A stretch of DNA of 64,000 bases, taken from assembly GCF_001021555.1 (NCBI RefSeq), contig NZ_LDCP01000001.1, positions 1,116,001 through 1,180,000 on the forward strand, given 5' to 3'. Each line of letters begins with the position of its first letter. Position 1 is the stretch's first letter. This DNA comes from Aurantiacibacter marinus. Lineage in GTDB: Bacteria; Pseudomonadota; Alphaproteobacteria; Sphingomonadales; Sphingomonadaceae. Under the pieces are notes generated by a model that ran no database searches, was not told where the DNA came from, and was given only the letters and a program-made list of their open reading frames with translations. This document shows, piece by piece, positions 18,547 through 27,317 of this stretch. The translations under genes were made by a program, and so were the position numbers.

Positions 18547-19038
18547 TCATTGCGCGACCGCCGCTACGGCAGTTGCGGGAAGATAAAATGTGCCGATGGT
18601 CCACAATCCGGCGAGCGCGATGGCCACACCATAAGGGATTGCAAGCTTGTCTTTCTGGCGGCGGGCAACGTGCCACATGCCAAAACCAATGGTCAGCACG
18701 CCGCCCAGCAGCGCCATCATGATAAGCAATTTCACGAAGATCAGAGGCTGGATCCACAGCGCCAGCGCAGTCAGCAGTTTCACATCTCCGCCGCCCATGG
18801 CGCGCAGCGCGAACAGAATGGAAAGGATGGCAAAGGTTGCGACCGCGCAGCCGATTTGCATTGCGATGTCCGGCCACAGGGCCATACCGCTCGCAAGCCA
18901 GAACAATGGCGCGCCCAGCGCAATTGCGCCGTTCAGCCAATTGGCGATTCGGCGGCTTTTGAGATCGGTAAACGCAGCGGTAACCAGCGCGATTGCAAGC
19001 GCGGCAAGCAGTGCGTATTTGATCGGATCGTCTAGCAT
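18547..19038 (-). CDS. cpaA: Prepilin peptidase CpaA/TadV (A24 aspartic protease)
   Basis: Inner membrane aspartic peptidase that removes the leader from Flp prepilins. From the ATG at 19038 (preceded by GGGGGCTTT) it is 163 residues, the short form lacking the methyltransferase domain, as usual for CpaA/TadV. Both catalytic aspartates are visible: FTDLKSRRIANWLN near residue 26 and the GxGD-type GGGDVKLLTAL near residue 79. Five to six hydrophobic segments fill the rest. It heads the minus-strand pilus cluster, but no Flp pilin substrate gene is found beside it. A longer in-frame start near 19083 lacks a good ribosome binding site. Confidence 0.92.
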   Translation of the reverse strand: MLDDPIKYALLAALAIALVTAAFTDLKSRRIANWLNGAIALGAPLFWLASGMALWPDIAMQIGCAVATFAILSILFALRAMGGGDVKLLTALALWIQPLIFVKLLIMMALLGGVLTIGFGMWHVARRQKDKLAIPYGVAIALAGLWTIGTFYLPATAVAAVAQ

Positions 19039-19056
19039 AAAGCCCCCAGGTATCTC

Positions 19057-20103
19057 TTGGAGCCTTGTGCTAGCGCCTATCACTTACCAAAAAGTAACCA
19101 AGGGCAGGAGGTTAGAATTAGCCAAGTTGCAAAGGTCACCGCCATACCATTCGATCGCCGGGCCATTCCCGCCGAGGCCAAGGAAGGTATCTGGCATGCC
19201 GCAGACGGGCATAAAATTCGCTCCATCGAATGGCCCGGTCCCCCCGAAGGCGTAATGCCGCGCGGGTCCATGCTGTTTATGCCCGGGCGCGGTGACGCCT
19301 ATGAAAAATATCTTGAAAGTTTCGAACACTGGCGACTGGAAGGCTGGCAAGTCAGCGCAGCAGACTGGCGCGGACAGGGTGGATCGGGTCGGCTAGGCAA
19401 TGATGATGCCACCGGCCATATTGACGATTTTGCCCTCTGGATTGCCGATCTGGCCGATTACTGGCGCGGCTGGGCCGATGGCCGCACAGGCCCTCTGGTG
19501 CTGGTCGGACATTCCATGGGCGGGCATCTGACGCTGCGCGCGGTCATGGAAAAGGTGCTCGATCCTGCACCGGATGCGCTGGTGCTGTCGGCACCTATGC
19601 TCGACACTTTTCCTGAAATCGTGCCGCTGCCAATCAAGCGCGGTTTTGCCTGGGCTATGCTGAAATTGGGCGATCCGAAACGCCCGGCCTGGAAAATGAG
19701 CGAGAAACCCGGGGCCAAGCCGGGCCTGCGGCAAACCCTGCTTACACATGATGTTATTCGCTACGAGGATGAGCTTTGGTGGCGCAAATACCGGCCAGAG
19801 CTGGAGCTCGGGCCCGGCAGCTGGGGCTGGGTCAACGGCGCAATGGAAAGCTCTGCAACAATGTTCCGCCGGGGCGCGCTGGAAAGCGTTGATCTGCCGG
19901 TCTTCATTCTCGGCACGACTGCTGACAAACTCGTCAGCCCGTCGGCAATTCGCAGCGCGATTGCTCGCATCCCCAATGCCGAATCACTCATGCTGGGCCC
20001 AGAAGCGCGGCACGAGATATTGCGTGAAGAGGACGGCGTACGTGGCAAAGCGCTCGCCGCCATCGATGACTTTCTGATGCGGAAGACTGCACCCGATGGC
20101 TGA
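19057..20103 (+). CDS. Alpha/beta hydrolase, monoacylglycerol lipase type, with unusual start
   Basis: Serine hydrolase of the lysophospholipase/monoglyceride lipase group: GxSxG nucleophile elbow GHSMGG (near residue 152 from 19057), lid helices, an Asp in FILGTTADKLVSP and a His in GPEARHEIL. The start is unclear. The family N-terminus (PFDRRAIPAEAKEGIWHAADGHKI) begins around 19147, but the frame has no ATG or GTG before 19255. I report the TTG at 19057; the best Shine-Dalgarno, AGGAGG at 19106-19111, instead faces an in-frame ATT at 19117, and an ATA at 19144 follows AAAGG. The gene overlaps the next by 8 bases, so the two are probably co-translated. The substrate is unknown. Confidence 0.85.
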   Translation: MEPCASAYHLPKSNQGQEVRISQVAKVTAIPFDRRAIPAEAKEGIWHAADGHKIRSIEWPGPPEGVMPRGSMLFMPGRGDAYEKYLESFEHWRLEGWQVSAADWRGQGGSGRLGNDDATGHIDDFALWIADLADYWRGWADGRTGPLVLVGHSMGGHLTLRAVMEKVLDPAPDALVLSAPMLDTFPEIVPLPIKRGFAWAMLKLGDPKRPAWKMSEKPGAKPGLRQTLLTHDVIRYEDELWWRKYRPELELGPGSWGWVNGAMESSATMFRRGALESVDLPVFILGTTADKLVSPSAIRSAIARIPNAESLMLGPEARHEILREEDGVRGKALAAIDDFLMRKTAPDG

Positions 20104-21205
20104 TCGTTTTGACGTCGCAATTGTTGGCGCGGGCATGGCAGGGGCCAGCCTGGCGGCCGAAATCGGCCCAGAATACCGGATCGTCATGCTGGAGGCAGAA
20201 GAACGGCCTGGATACCATGCGACCGGGCGTTCGGCAGCTTTCTGGGAGGAATGTTATGGCGGGCCGGATATCGTCCCGCTCACCAGCGCGTCCGGCCCGT
20301 GGCTGCAAGAGCGCGGCTTTCTGGCCAAACGCGGCGCGCTGTATCTCGCGCGGGAAGAAGACGAGCCGCAGATTGAGAATTTCTTCAGGACCTTTGCCGG
20401 ATCGGGCGCTGACCCGCGGCGAATCGGTCGCGGTCAGGTTGAACGCCTTGTGCCCGGCATCCGTCCGGCGTGGGACAGGGCGATCCACCAGCCGCGCTGC
20501 GCAGATATTGATGTGGCCGGGGTGCACGGACATTACCTCAGCGCATCTCGAAGTGACGGCGTCGAAATGCGCTGCCGCGCGCGCCTTACCTCGGCACAGC
20601 GTTCTAATGACGAATGGCAATTACAGCTAGGCAATGGGGAGACTGTGCGCGCTGGCGTGTTGGTCAACGCCGCCGGGGCATGGGCCGATCACATCGCTCG
20701 AATGGCGGGCGCGAAGGCGATAGGTATTCAGCCGTTTCGCCGCACAGTCGTGCAATTGCGCACCGATCCTGCGCCGCCAGCCGACATGCCGCTGTGCCTC
20801 GATATTTCCGGCAGCTTTTATTTTCGCCCTGAGAATGGCCGCTTGTGGCTTAGTCCGCATGATGAAATTCCGTCCGACCCCTGCGATGCAGCGCCAGAGG
20901 AAATCGATATTGCTACAGCGATAGACCGACTGCAGAAGGCACTGGATTGGCGTATTCAGGCGGTGGAACACAAATGGGCCGGTTTGCGCAGCTTCACGCC
21001 TGACCGCCGGCCAGTGTATGGATTTGATCCGCAAGTGCCGGGCTTCTTCTGGTTTGCGGGGCAGGGCGGCTACGGCATCCAGACGGCCCCGGCGGCCGCG
21101 CGGCTTGGCGCCCAATTGCTAACGGGCAAACAGCGGGATGCGATGACCGCAAACCTGAATGTAAAATTATATGCGCCGGACAGATTCGCGCCGGTCAAAG
21201 CCTAG
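20096..21205 (+). CDS. FAD-dependent D-amino-acid dehydrogenase, D-arginine dehydrogenase (DauA)-like
   Basis: DAO-family flavoenzyme of 369 residues that probably oxidises D-amino acids to 2-oxo acids. It has FAD-binding VGAGMAGAS at residues 10-18, then PGYHATGRSAAFWEECYG, CADIDVAGVHGHYL near residue 140, VLVNAAGAWADHIARMAG near 190, and the C-terminal HKWAGLRSFTPDRRPVYGFD and FFWFAGQGGYGIQTAPAAARL. These blocks closely follow the layout I recall for Pseudomonas D-arginine dehydrogenase, including the YGIQT loop, so DauA-like is a better name than generic DAO. The start overlaps the upstream hydrolase by 8 bases. The DauB partner is not adjacent, so substrate specificity is unproven. Confidence 0.85.
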   Translation: MADRFDVAIVGAGMAGASLAAEIGPEYRIVMLEAEERPGYHATGRSAAFWEECYGGPDIVPLTSASGPWLQERGFLAKRGALYLAREEDEPQIENFFRTFAGSGADPRRIGRGQVERLVPGIRPAWDRAIHQPRCADIDVAGVHGHYLSASRSDGVEMRCRARLTSAQRSNDEWQLQLGNGETVRAGVLVNAAGAWADHIARMAGAKAIGIQPFRRTVVQLRTDPAPPADMPLCLDISGSFYFRPENGRLWLSPHDEIPSDPCDAAPEEIDIATAIDRLQKALDWRIQAVEHKWAGLRSFTPDRRPVYGFDPQVPGFFWFAGQGGYGIQTAPAAARLGAQLLTGKQRDAMTANLNVKLYAPDRFAPVKA

Positions 21206-21258
21206 CCAACAGATGCACAATTGTTATGGTGCACTGGTTCAACAACAGGAGAGTTTCG

Positions 21259-21435
21259 ATGGGTCACCATTTCCAGATCTACAAGGATAAGGCCGGCGAG
21301 TTCCGTGTGCGCTTCAAGTATAATGACGAGATAATGTTCTCGACCGAAGGATATTCTTCGAAGGCAAGCGCGAAGAACGCGATTGAATCCATTCAGAAGA
21401 ACGGCCCCGGCGCCAAGGTTGTCGACGAAAGCTGA
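21259..21435 (+). CDS. YegP/DUF1508 small protein
   Basis: A 58-residue protein of the DUF1508 (YegP) family: MGHHFQIYKDKAGEFRVRF followed by MFSTEGYSSKASAKNAIESI, the single beta-beta-beta-alpha repeat of this family; E. coli YegP carries two repeats. The ATG at 21259 has GGAGAG 6 bases upstream; an earlier GTG frame start at 21226 is not supported. Function is unknown in the family. A GC-rich terminator follows, and rnhA converges from the other strand. Confidence 0.85.
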   Translation: MGHHFQIYKDKAGEFRVRFKYNDEIMFSTEGYSSKASAKNAIESIQKNGPGAKVVDES

Positions 21436-21461
21436 GCTTTTGCGGAAATAGAATTACCGAT

Positions 21462-21495
21462 CGGCCGGTCCTTCACGGGGCCGGCCGTTTTATTT
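21462..21495 (+). terminator. Intrinsic terminator of the YegP-type gene
   Basis: CGGCCGG (21462-21468) pairs with CCGGCCG (21481-21487) around a 12-base loop and is followed by TTTTATTT. The T-tract overlaps the rnhA stop codon on the opposite strand. Confidence 0.8.
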
Positions 21496-21930
21496 GCCGT
21501 TGATGGCATCCGCCGCATCGCTGGCCAATCTATCCACGCGGTCATTTTCATCGTGGCCTGAATGGCCCTTTACCCATTCCCACTGGATGACATGCGGCGC
21601 GGCAGCTTCGATCAGCTCGTGCCACAAATCTTCGTTGCGAACCGGCTTTTTGCTGGCGTTGATCCAGCCTTTTCGCTGCCAGCCGTCAATCCATTTGGTC
21701 ATGCCGTCAATCAGATAGCGGCTGTCTGTGTGGAGCGTAACCTCGCAAGGTTCAATCAAGGCCTTGAGCGCCCGGATCGCAGCCGTCATTTCCATGCGGT
21801 TGTTGGTTGTATCCGGTTCGGCGCCGTGCAGCTCCTTTTCGTGGCGGCCCATGCGCAGCAATGCGCCCCAACCGCCCGGACCGGGATTACCCTTGCATGC
21901 GCCATCGGTGAAAATTTCGACATGTTTCAT
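21490..21930 (-). CDS. rnhA: Ribonuclease HI
   Basis: Endonuclease that cleaves RNA in RNA-DNA hybrids during replication. It is 146 residues, the usual size, with the four metal-binding carboxylates in place: D9 ([16 protein letters not shown]), E47 (NNRMEMTAA), D69 ([10 protein letters not shown]) and D133 (NDRVDRLA), plus the His-containing [10 protein letters not shown] loop. Its start overlaps the thrB stop by 4 bases (ATGA type), so it is translated with thrB and ispH as the last gene of a three-gene minus-strand operon. Confidence 0.97.
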   Translation of the reverse strand: MKHVEIFTDGACKGNPGPGGWGALLRMGRHEKELHGAEPDTTNNRMEMTAAIRALKALIEPCEVTLHTDSRYLIDGMTKWIDGWQRKGWINASKKPVRNEDLWHELIEAAAPHVIQWEWVKGHSGHDENDRVDRLASDAADAINGK

Positions 21931-22898
21931 CCGAACGCCTTTGCGCCATTGTGTTTGTAGAATGCAAATCGCCGCATGAAATCCATCGGGTCCTTGCGGG
22001 TCACCAGCGCATCTGCGGGGGTTTCAATCCAGTCCTGCGCGCGGCTGGACACAAATCGCATGGCAGCACCTTGCGCCAGCAAAGGCAGCGCGCTGCGTTC
22101 CACGGCATCCAGCGGGCGCACCGATTCATAGCCTGCCACAAGTGCCTGTCCGATTTCGGAGCGAAAGCTGCGTCCGGCATCAGTGAAGCTCCACGCCGCA
22201 TGGGTCACCGCCAGATCATAGGCCATTGCATCATGGCAGGCGAAATAAAAATCGATGAGACCGCTCACCGTGTCGCCCAGCATCAGCACATTATCGGGAA
22301 ACAGGTCAGAATGGATGATGGAGCGCGGCAGACCTTGTGGCCAACCGTCCGCCACCACCCGCGCCGCATCAACGGCAGCTGGCAGGTCGTGTGCGATGTC
22401 GGCAAGCGCCGCTTCTCCGCAATCCGCCAGCACTGCGGCCGAGACATCCGGCCCGAGATCATTCGCCCGCCGCATGGGGAAATCCTGCGCGGCCAGGTGC
22501 ATCTGCGCCAGCACTGCACCAACGTTGAAGGCCTGCGCGGGCGTGGGTCTGTCAACAGAGACACCCGGCAGAAATTCAATCAATGCCACGGCCTTGTCAT
22601 CAATTTCCCGCGATGCGCCGCCGCTGCGATCATGGATCGTGCGCGGCACAGGTGCGCCGCGCTCTGAAAGATGATCCAGCAATCCAAGGAAAAAGGGAAG
22701 TTCGCTGGTGTCGATGCGGCGTTCGTACATGGTCAGGATGAAGCGCGTGCCATTGGCCACGCTGCCGGTGGTTTCCAGAAGCCAGTTGGAATTGGATACA
22801 CCTTCGGCAATGCCCTTTGCCGACACCAGGCCGCCGACATCGTAATGGGCGATCAGATGGCCAAGGGTTTCGGCAGACAGCTGCGTGTAGACCGCCAC
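21927..22898 (-). CDS. thrB: Homoserine kinase (ThrB, APH-fold type)
   Basis: Phosphorylates homoserine in threonine synthesis. The 323-residue protein belongs to the aminoglycoside-phosphotransferase-fold homoserine kinases of alphaproteobacteria and pseudomonads, not the GHMP type. Visible are the N-terminal glycine loop region [11 protein letters not shown] with FILTMYERR, the catalytic loop [13 protein letters not shown] (about residue 190) and the metal-binding [19 protein letters not shown]. It lies 8 bases after ispH and overlaps rnhA by 4, an arrangement common in alphaproteobacteria. Confidence 0.95.
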   Translation of the reverse strand: MAVYTQLSAETLGHLIAHYDVGGLVSAKGIAEGVSNSNWLLETTGSVANGTRFILTMYERRIDTSELPFFLGLLDHLSERGAPVPRTIHDRSGGASREIDDKAVALIEFLPGVSVDRPTPAQAFNVGAVLAQMHLAAQDFPMRRANDLGPDVSAAVLADCGEAALADIAHDLPAAVDAARVVADGWPQGLPRSIIHSDLFPDNVLMLGDTVSGLIDFYFACHDAMAYDLAVTHAAWSFTDAGRSFRSEIGQALVAGYESVRPLDAVERSALPLLAQGAAMRFVSSRAQDWIETPADALVTRKDPMDFMRRFAFYKHNGAKAFG

Positions 22899-22906
22899 TA
22901 AAGTGC

Positions 22907-23893
22907 CTATTCAGTCAATTCGCGCGGCAGCTTGAAAACCATTTTCTCGTCCATAGTGCGCACTTTCTCTTCGTCGATGTCGCGCCATTCGGCCAGCTTG
23001 TCGACCACTTCACGCACCAGAACTTCTGGTGCGGATGCCCCAGCAGTCAGGCCAAGTGTTCCTACGCCATCCAGCCAGGCCGGATCGATCTCGCTGGCGC
23101 GCTGGATCAGCTTGGAACTGGTGCCCAGCCGCTCCGACACTTCGACCAGCCTGAGCGAGTTGGATGAATTCGGCGCACCGATGACCAGCAGCAGGTCGCA
23201 TGCGGCAGCAATAGTCTTCACCGCGGCCTGACGGTTGGATGTGGCGTAGCAAATGTCCTCCGCGCGCGGAGCCACGATCTGCGGATAGCGTTCCATCAAT
23301 GCAGCGATCACTTCTGCAGTGTCATCCACCGACAGGGTCGTCTGGGTGAGGAAAGAAAGGCTGTCTTCTGTTGAAAACGTCAATTCTGCCACATCAGCCA
23401 CGGTTTCCACCAGCGTCATCCGGCCTTCGGGCACCTGGCCCATTGTGCCGATAACTTCGGGATGGCCTTCATGGCCGATAAAAATGATGTGCTGGCCTTT
23501 TTCGATTTGCCGCTCGGCCTGACGGTGAACCTTGCTGACCAGCGGGCAAGTTGCATCGAGATAGATCATTTCGCGCCGCTCTGCCTCTGCGGGCACAGAC
23601 TTGGGCACGCCGTGCGCGCTGAACACGACCGGTGCATCGTCTGGCACCTCGTCCAGCTCTTCCACGAAAATGGCGCCCTTTTCACGCAAGCCTTCAACGA
23701 CATAGCGGTTATGGACGATTTCATGGCGGACATAGACCGGCGCGCCAAAGCGCTCGATCGATTTCTCCACGATTTCGATGGCGCGGTCCACTCCTGCGCA
23801 AAAGCCGCGCGGGGCAGCGATAAGCACCTTCAGGGGCAATTTGCCCTTGTCGGAAGAGGTGTCGGCGGGCGTTTCTTGAAAGGGGGCGTTCAT
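22907..23893 (-). CDS. ispH: 4-hydroxy-3-methylbut-2-enyl diphosphate reductase
   Basis: Last enzyme of the MEP isoprenoid pathway, a 4Fe-4S protein producing IPP and DMAPP. The 328 residues include the conserved cysteines in [11 protein letters not shown] (about residue 32), [14 protein letters not shown] and [10 protein letters not shown], the HGVPKSV and [14 protein letters not shown] histidine motifs and [11 protein letters not shown] for diphosphate binding. A roughly 20-residue polar N-terminal extension precedes the core. It is the first gene of the ispH-thrB-rnhA operon and is divergent from a lipoprotein gene. Confidence 0.97.
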   Translation of the reverse strand: MNAPFQETPADTSSDKGKLPLKVLIAAPRGFCAGVDRAIEIVEKSIERFGAPVYVRHEIVHNRYVVEGLREKGAIFVEELDEVPDDAPVVFSAHGVPKSVPAEAERREMIYLDATCPLVSKVHRQAERQIEKGQHIIFIGHEGHPEVIGTMGQVPEGRMTLVETVADVAELTFSTEDSLSFLTQTTLSVDDTAEVIAALMERYPQIVAPRAEDICYATSNRQAAVKTIAAACDLLLVIGAPNSSNSLRLVEVSERLGTSSKLIQRASEIDPAWLDGVGTLGLTAGASAPEVLVREVVDKLAEWRDIDEEKVRTMDEKMVFKLPRELTE

Positions 23894-23996
23894 AGTGCTG
23901 TCTCTAGCGGTTGTAGGGCTCCCGTGAAAGGGCTAGGAGCCTGTTCGTTTGAACGGGCCTCATGTTGCCCCGTTCTCGCCATTATCAAGGACGCAT

Positions 23997-24647
23997 ATGC
24001 AGTTTCGATCCGCCCTTTTTGCACTCGCCATACCCGCCGCCCTGCTTTCGGGCTGTGCCAAAGATGGTGATATTGTTGTCGACCAGGGCGTGGGAATCAC
24101 CTCGCTACGTTCAGTATGCCCTGCTGTCGGCGTGCCGGATTACACCGGTGATGTGACATTGTTTTCCCGCCCAGATGCGCGCACTGCCGATGCATTGGAT
24201 GTATCAGCGGCAATCACCAATGTCCGCAGCGATTGTAATGATACAGGCGAGCAGGTTTACACCTCAGCCACCTTCGATGTCGTCGCTGTACGGCGCGATG
24301 TGCGTGGCGCACGAACCGTTGAGCTGCCTTACTTCTCTACCGTCATGCGCGGCGGAACGTCAGTTGTCGCCAAGCGGATCGGAACGGTAACGCTGAATTT
24401 TGCCGACGGGCAGGAGCGCGCACAGGGCAGCGGCACAGCCGGAGCCTATGTGGACCGCGCTGCGGCAACACTGCCGGAAGATATTCGTGACCGGATTACC
24501 CGCCGCAGGCGAGCAGGTGATCAGTCCGCTGCGATCGATCCCTTGTCCGAACCTGATGTGCGCGCAGCCGTGGCCCGCGCCACGTTCGAATTGCTGATCG
24601 GCTTTCAGTTGGACGAAGATCAACTCGCCTACAACGCGACTCGGTAA
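23997..24647 (+). CDS. Lipoprotein of unknown function
   Basis: Predicted lipoprotein of 216 residues from the ATG at 23997, which has AAGG 6 bases upstream: MQFRSALFALAIPAALLSGC gives a clear lipobox LLSGC. The mature part is soluble and acidic, with a regular beta-rich pattern (alternating segments such as DVTLFSRPDARTADALDVSA and FDVVAVRRDVRGARTVELPY) and a C-terminal helix (VRAAVARATFELLIGFQLDEDQL). I do not recognise a named domain. It is divergent from ispH and precedes argS, in a position where sphingomonads often carry a hypothetical lipoprotein. Confidence 0.85.
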   Translation: MQFRSALFALAIPAALLSGCAKDGDIVVDQGVGITSLRSVCPAVGVPDYTGDVTLFSRPDARTADALDVSAAITNVRSDCNDTGEQVYTSATFDVVAVRRDVRGARTVELPYFSTVMRGGTSVVAKRIGTVTLNFADGQERAQGSGTAGAYVDRAAATLPEDIRDRITRRRRAGDQSAAIDPLSEPDVRAAVARATFELLIGFQLDEDQLAYNATR

Positions 24648-24703
24648 GAGCGCTCTTTAAATTGACGTGAGTCGCAGCGAATGCTGTGACCTGTTTGAGG
24701 GAG

Positions 24704-24723
24704 GCTCCCGCCTTCGCGGGAGC
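24704..24723 (+). other. GC-rich hairpin in the argS leader
   Basis: GCTCCCGC pairs perfectly with GCGGGAGC around a CTTC loop, ending 11 bases before the argS ATG. There is no T-run, so it is unlikely to terminate transcription; it is close enough to the ribosome binding region to affect initiation. Confidence 0.45.
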
Positions 24724-24734
24724 TCACGAAGTAT

Positions 24735-26489
24735 ATGACCGAGACACAAGCAAACACTCTGTATTCCGCATTTACGGCCCGGATCGATGCTGTTCTGGAC
24801 GCGCTGGAGATGGAAGGCGATCTGCCGCCTGATACCAACCGTGCCAATGTGAGCGTAGAACCGCCGCGTGATCCGTCGCACGGCGACCTTTCCACCAATG
24901 CCGCCATGGTCCTGGCGAAGGGTGCCGCGACCAACCCGCGCGCTCTCGCGGAAAAGATTGTCGAGCATCTGGCACACGATCCAATGATCGAAAGCGCCGA
25001 GATTGCAGGACCCGGTTTCATCAATTTGCGCCTTGCGCGGCAAAACTGGATCGAAGAACTCGCCGCCATAGCGGAGCTTGGCGCTGATTACGGCAAGTCC
25101 GCGATGGGCGCGGGTGCCCGCGTGAATGTGGAATATGTCTCCGCCAACCCGACCGGCCCAATGCACATGGGCCATTGCCGCGGGGCGGTTGTGGGAGATG
25201 CGCTGGCATCACTGCTCGAATTTGCCGGTCATGAGGTCACGCGCGAATATTACGTCAATGACGCTGGCGGGCAGGTCGACACGCTCGCCCGGTCGGCACA
25301 CCTGCGCTACCGCGAGGCACTTGGCGACGACATAGGCGATATCCCTGAGGGTCTGTATCCCGGCGATTATCTGGTGCCGGTTGGAAAGGCCGCCGCAGAA
25401 GAATTCGGCGATCGTTTCCAGTCCCTGCCGGAAAGCGAATGGCTGCCGATTTTCCGCGCTTTTGCAGTCGAACGGATGATGGATCTGATCAAATCGGATC
25501 TCGCAATGCTCGGCATCAAGCATGACGTTTTCTCATCGGAAGCAGCTTTGCAGGCGGCAAAAAAGCCCGAAGCTGCCGAGGCGTGGCTGCGCGAACATGA
25601 TCTGGTGTACGATGGCGTGCTGGAAGCGCCCAAAGGCAAGGCTCCACCCGAAGATTGGGAGCCGGTTGAGCTGCCGCTGTTTCGCAGCACCAGATATGGC
25701 GACGACCAGGATCGCCCGATCAAGAAGTCAGACGGCAAATGGACCTATTTCGGCGCTGACCTCGCCTATCACATGCAGAAGGCCGAAAGCGCCGATGCGC
25801 TGATCGACGTATGGGGTGCGGATCATTCCGGCACTGTAAAACGGATCAAGGCGGCAGTCGCGGCATTGTCCGAAGGGCAGGGCGAACCAATCCCGTTCGA
25901 CGTGAAACTGGTCCAGATGGTCCAGCTCTTGCGCGGCGGAGAGCCGGTGAAAATGTCCAAACGCTCCGGCAATTTCGTCACCATCGCGGACATGGTGGAA
26001 GAAGTGGGGAAGGACGTTGTGCGTTTCTCAATGCTTACCCGCAAGCCCGAAGCGCAGATGGATTTCGATTTTGCGAAGGTGGTGGAGCAGTCCAAGGACA
26101 ATCCGGTATTCTATGTCCAATATGCGCATGCGCGGATCAGCTCTATCCTGCGCAAGGCTGCAGCTGAAGGCATCACCCCTTCGGCCGATGGGCTTGATTT
26201 GCTGGGTGAGCACGATCTTGCAGTGATCAAACAGGCTGCGCAGTTCCCGCGCGAAGTCGAAGCCGCCGCGCGCTCCCGCGAGGCGCACCGCATTGCTTTT
26301 TACCTTTATGACCTCGCGGCGGAGTTTCATGCGCTGTGGAACATGGGCAATGATGATGCGGAAAAACGCTTCATTGTGGCACAGAATCCCGCACTATCGG
26401 CGGCGAGGCTTTTTCTGGCATCCCAAATCGGGCAGGTGATTCGAAACGGTTTGGCGTTATTGGGCGTTGAGGCGGTCGAGGAGTTGTAA
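24735..26489 (+). CDS. argS: Arginyl-tRNA synthetase
   Basis: Charges tRNA-Arg, a class I synthetase of 584 residues (typical 560-600). The N-terminal additional domain (about 1-115) recognises the tRNA D-loop. The HIGH motif appears as NPTGPMHMGHCRGA near residue 138 and the KMSKS equivalent as KMSKRSGNFV near residue 405. The C-terminal DALR anticodon-binding domain begins near FYVQYAHARISSIL. The 3'-end overlaps nothing; the SPOR protein gene follows after 3 bases, so they are probably co-transcribed. The family is certain. Confidence 0.98.
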   Translation: MTETQANTLYSAFTARIDAVLDALEMEGDLPPDTNRANVSVEPPRDPSHGDLSTNAAMVLAKGAATNPRALAEKIVEHLAHDPMIESAEIAGPGFINLRLARQNWIEELAAIAELGADYGKSAMGAGARVNVEYVSANPTGPMHMGHCRGAVVGDALASLLEFAGHEVTREYYVNDAGGQVDTLARSAHLRYREALGDDIGDIPEGLYPGDYLVPVGKAAAEEFGDRFQSLPESEWLPIFRAFAVERMMDLIKSDLAMLGIKHDVFSSEAALQAAKKPEAAEAWLREHDLVYDGVLEAPKGKAPPEDWEPVELPLFRSTRYGDDQDRPIKKSDGKWTYFGADLAYHMQKAESADALIDVWGADHSGTVKRIKAAVAALSEGQGEPIPFDVKLVQMVQLLRGGEPVKMSKRSGNFVTIADMVEEVGKDVVRFSMLTRKPEAQMDFDFAKVVEQSKDNPVFYVQYAHARISSILRKAAAEGITPSADGLDLLGEHDLAVIKQAAQFPREVEAAARSREAHRIAFYLYDLAAEFHALWNMGNDDAEKRFIVAQNPALSAARLFLASQIGQVIRNGLALLGVEAVEEL

Positions 26490-26492
26490 GCG

Positions 26493-27233
26493 ATGACGTA
26501 TCCGGGTGACGAAGAAAACAACCTGGAACACGATCCGGGGGAAGGCGTCGGGAATTCCTGGGCGGAAGAGGAGCAGCTTGCTCTCGCCGACGAAGATGAA
26601 GACCTGCCCTGGCTCGAAGCAGACGAATATGAAGAAGAAGGCGGCTTCGACTGGCGCCTTGTCACATATGCGCTGCTAGGTCTCGCCGTTGTCGGTGCCG
26701 CGCTTGCTGCACTGTGGTTTGGCCTGCGCGATCGCCCTGACGCGGAACTTGTCGCCGATGGCAGCACGATAGAGGCGCCCGAAGGTGCATATAAGCAGCG
26801 CCCGGACGATCCCGGCGGCACCGAAGTTGCGGGCACAGGCGATCAGGCTTTTGAAGTTGCGGAAGGCGAAAGCACCCGTAGCCGGATCGCAGATAACGAC
26901 CAAACCGCCAGCGCGGCACGCCCCACTATTGACCGCAATCAGAATGGCAGCAGCAGCGAAAGCGGATCTACCGACGCGGCACCTGCGGCTGACAGCAGTG
27001 GTGCGGTCTATGTCCAGATCGGCGCATTTGGCAGCGAATCCGATGCTGAAACCGCATGGAACAGTGCTTCGGGCCGTTACAGTGCGCTTTCCGGTTTGCG
27101 TCACCGCGTTGTAGAGGCTGATGTAAACGGGGCGAAAGTGTATCGTTTGCAAGCCATCGCCGGGAATCGTTCAAGCGCCGACGCTACATGCCGCGCAATC
27201 CGCAATGCAGGCGGTGATTGCTACATCCGGTAA
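26493..27233 (+). CDS. SPOR domain-containing inner membrane protein
   Basis: Bitopic protein of 246 residues with an acidic cytoplasmic N-terminus (1-53, rich in Glu/Asp), one TM at about 55-77 (VTYALLGLAVVGAALAALWF), a disordered periplasmic linker rich in Ser/Asp/Gly, and a C-terminal SPOR domain (about 168-246: AVYVQIGAFGSESDAETAWN and KVYRLQAIAGNRSSADATC). SPOR domains bind denuded glycan strands at the division septum. The architecture resembles FtsN-like proteins. It sits 3 bases after argS and upstream of nagZ, the conserved alphaproteobacterial order. Confidence 0.92.
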   Translation: MTYPGDEENNLEHDPGEGVGNSWAEEEQLALADEDEDLPWLEADEYEEEGGFDWRLVTYALLGLAVVGAALAALWFGLRDRPDAELVADGSTIEAPEGAYKQRPDDPGGTEVAGTGDQAFEVAEGESTRSRIADNDQTASAARPTIDRNQNGSSSESGSTDAAPAADSSGAVYVQIGAFGSESDAETAWNSASGRYSALSGLRHRVVEADVNGAKVYRLQAIAGNRSSADATCRAIRNAGGDCYIR

Positions 27234-27317
27234 TGGATGGCCGGTGGCGGATGTTTTCCCCGATGGCTTGTGTCAAACCGCTTGCGTGAAGCACCGGATT
27301 AAGGCGTAAACAGGCGT

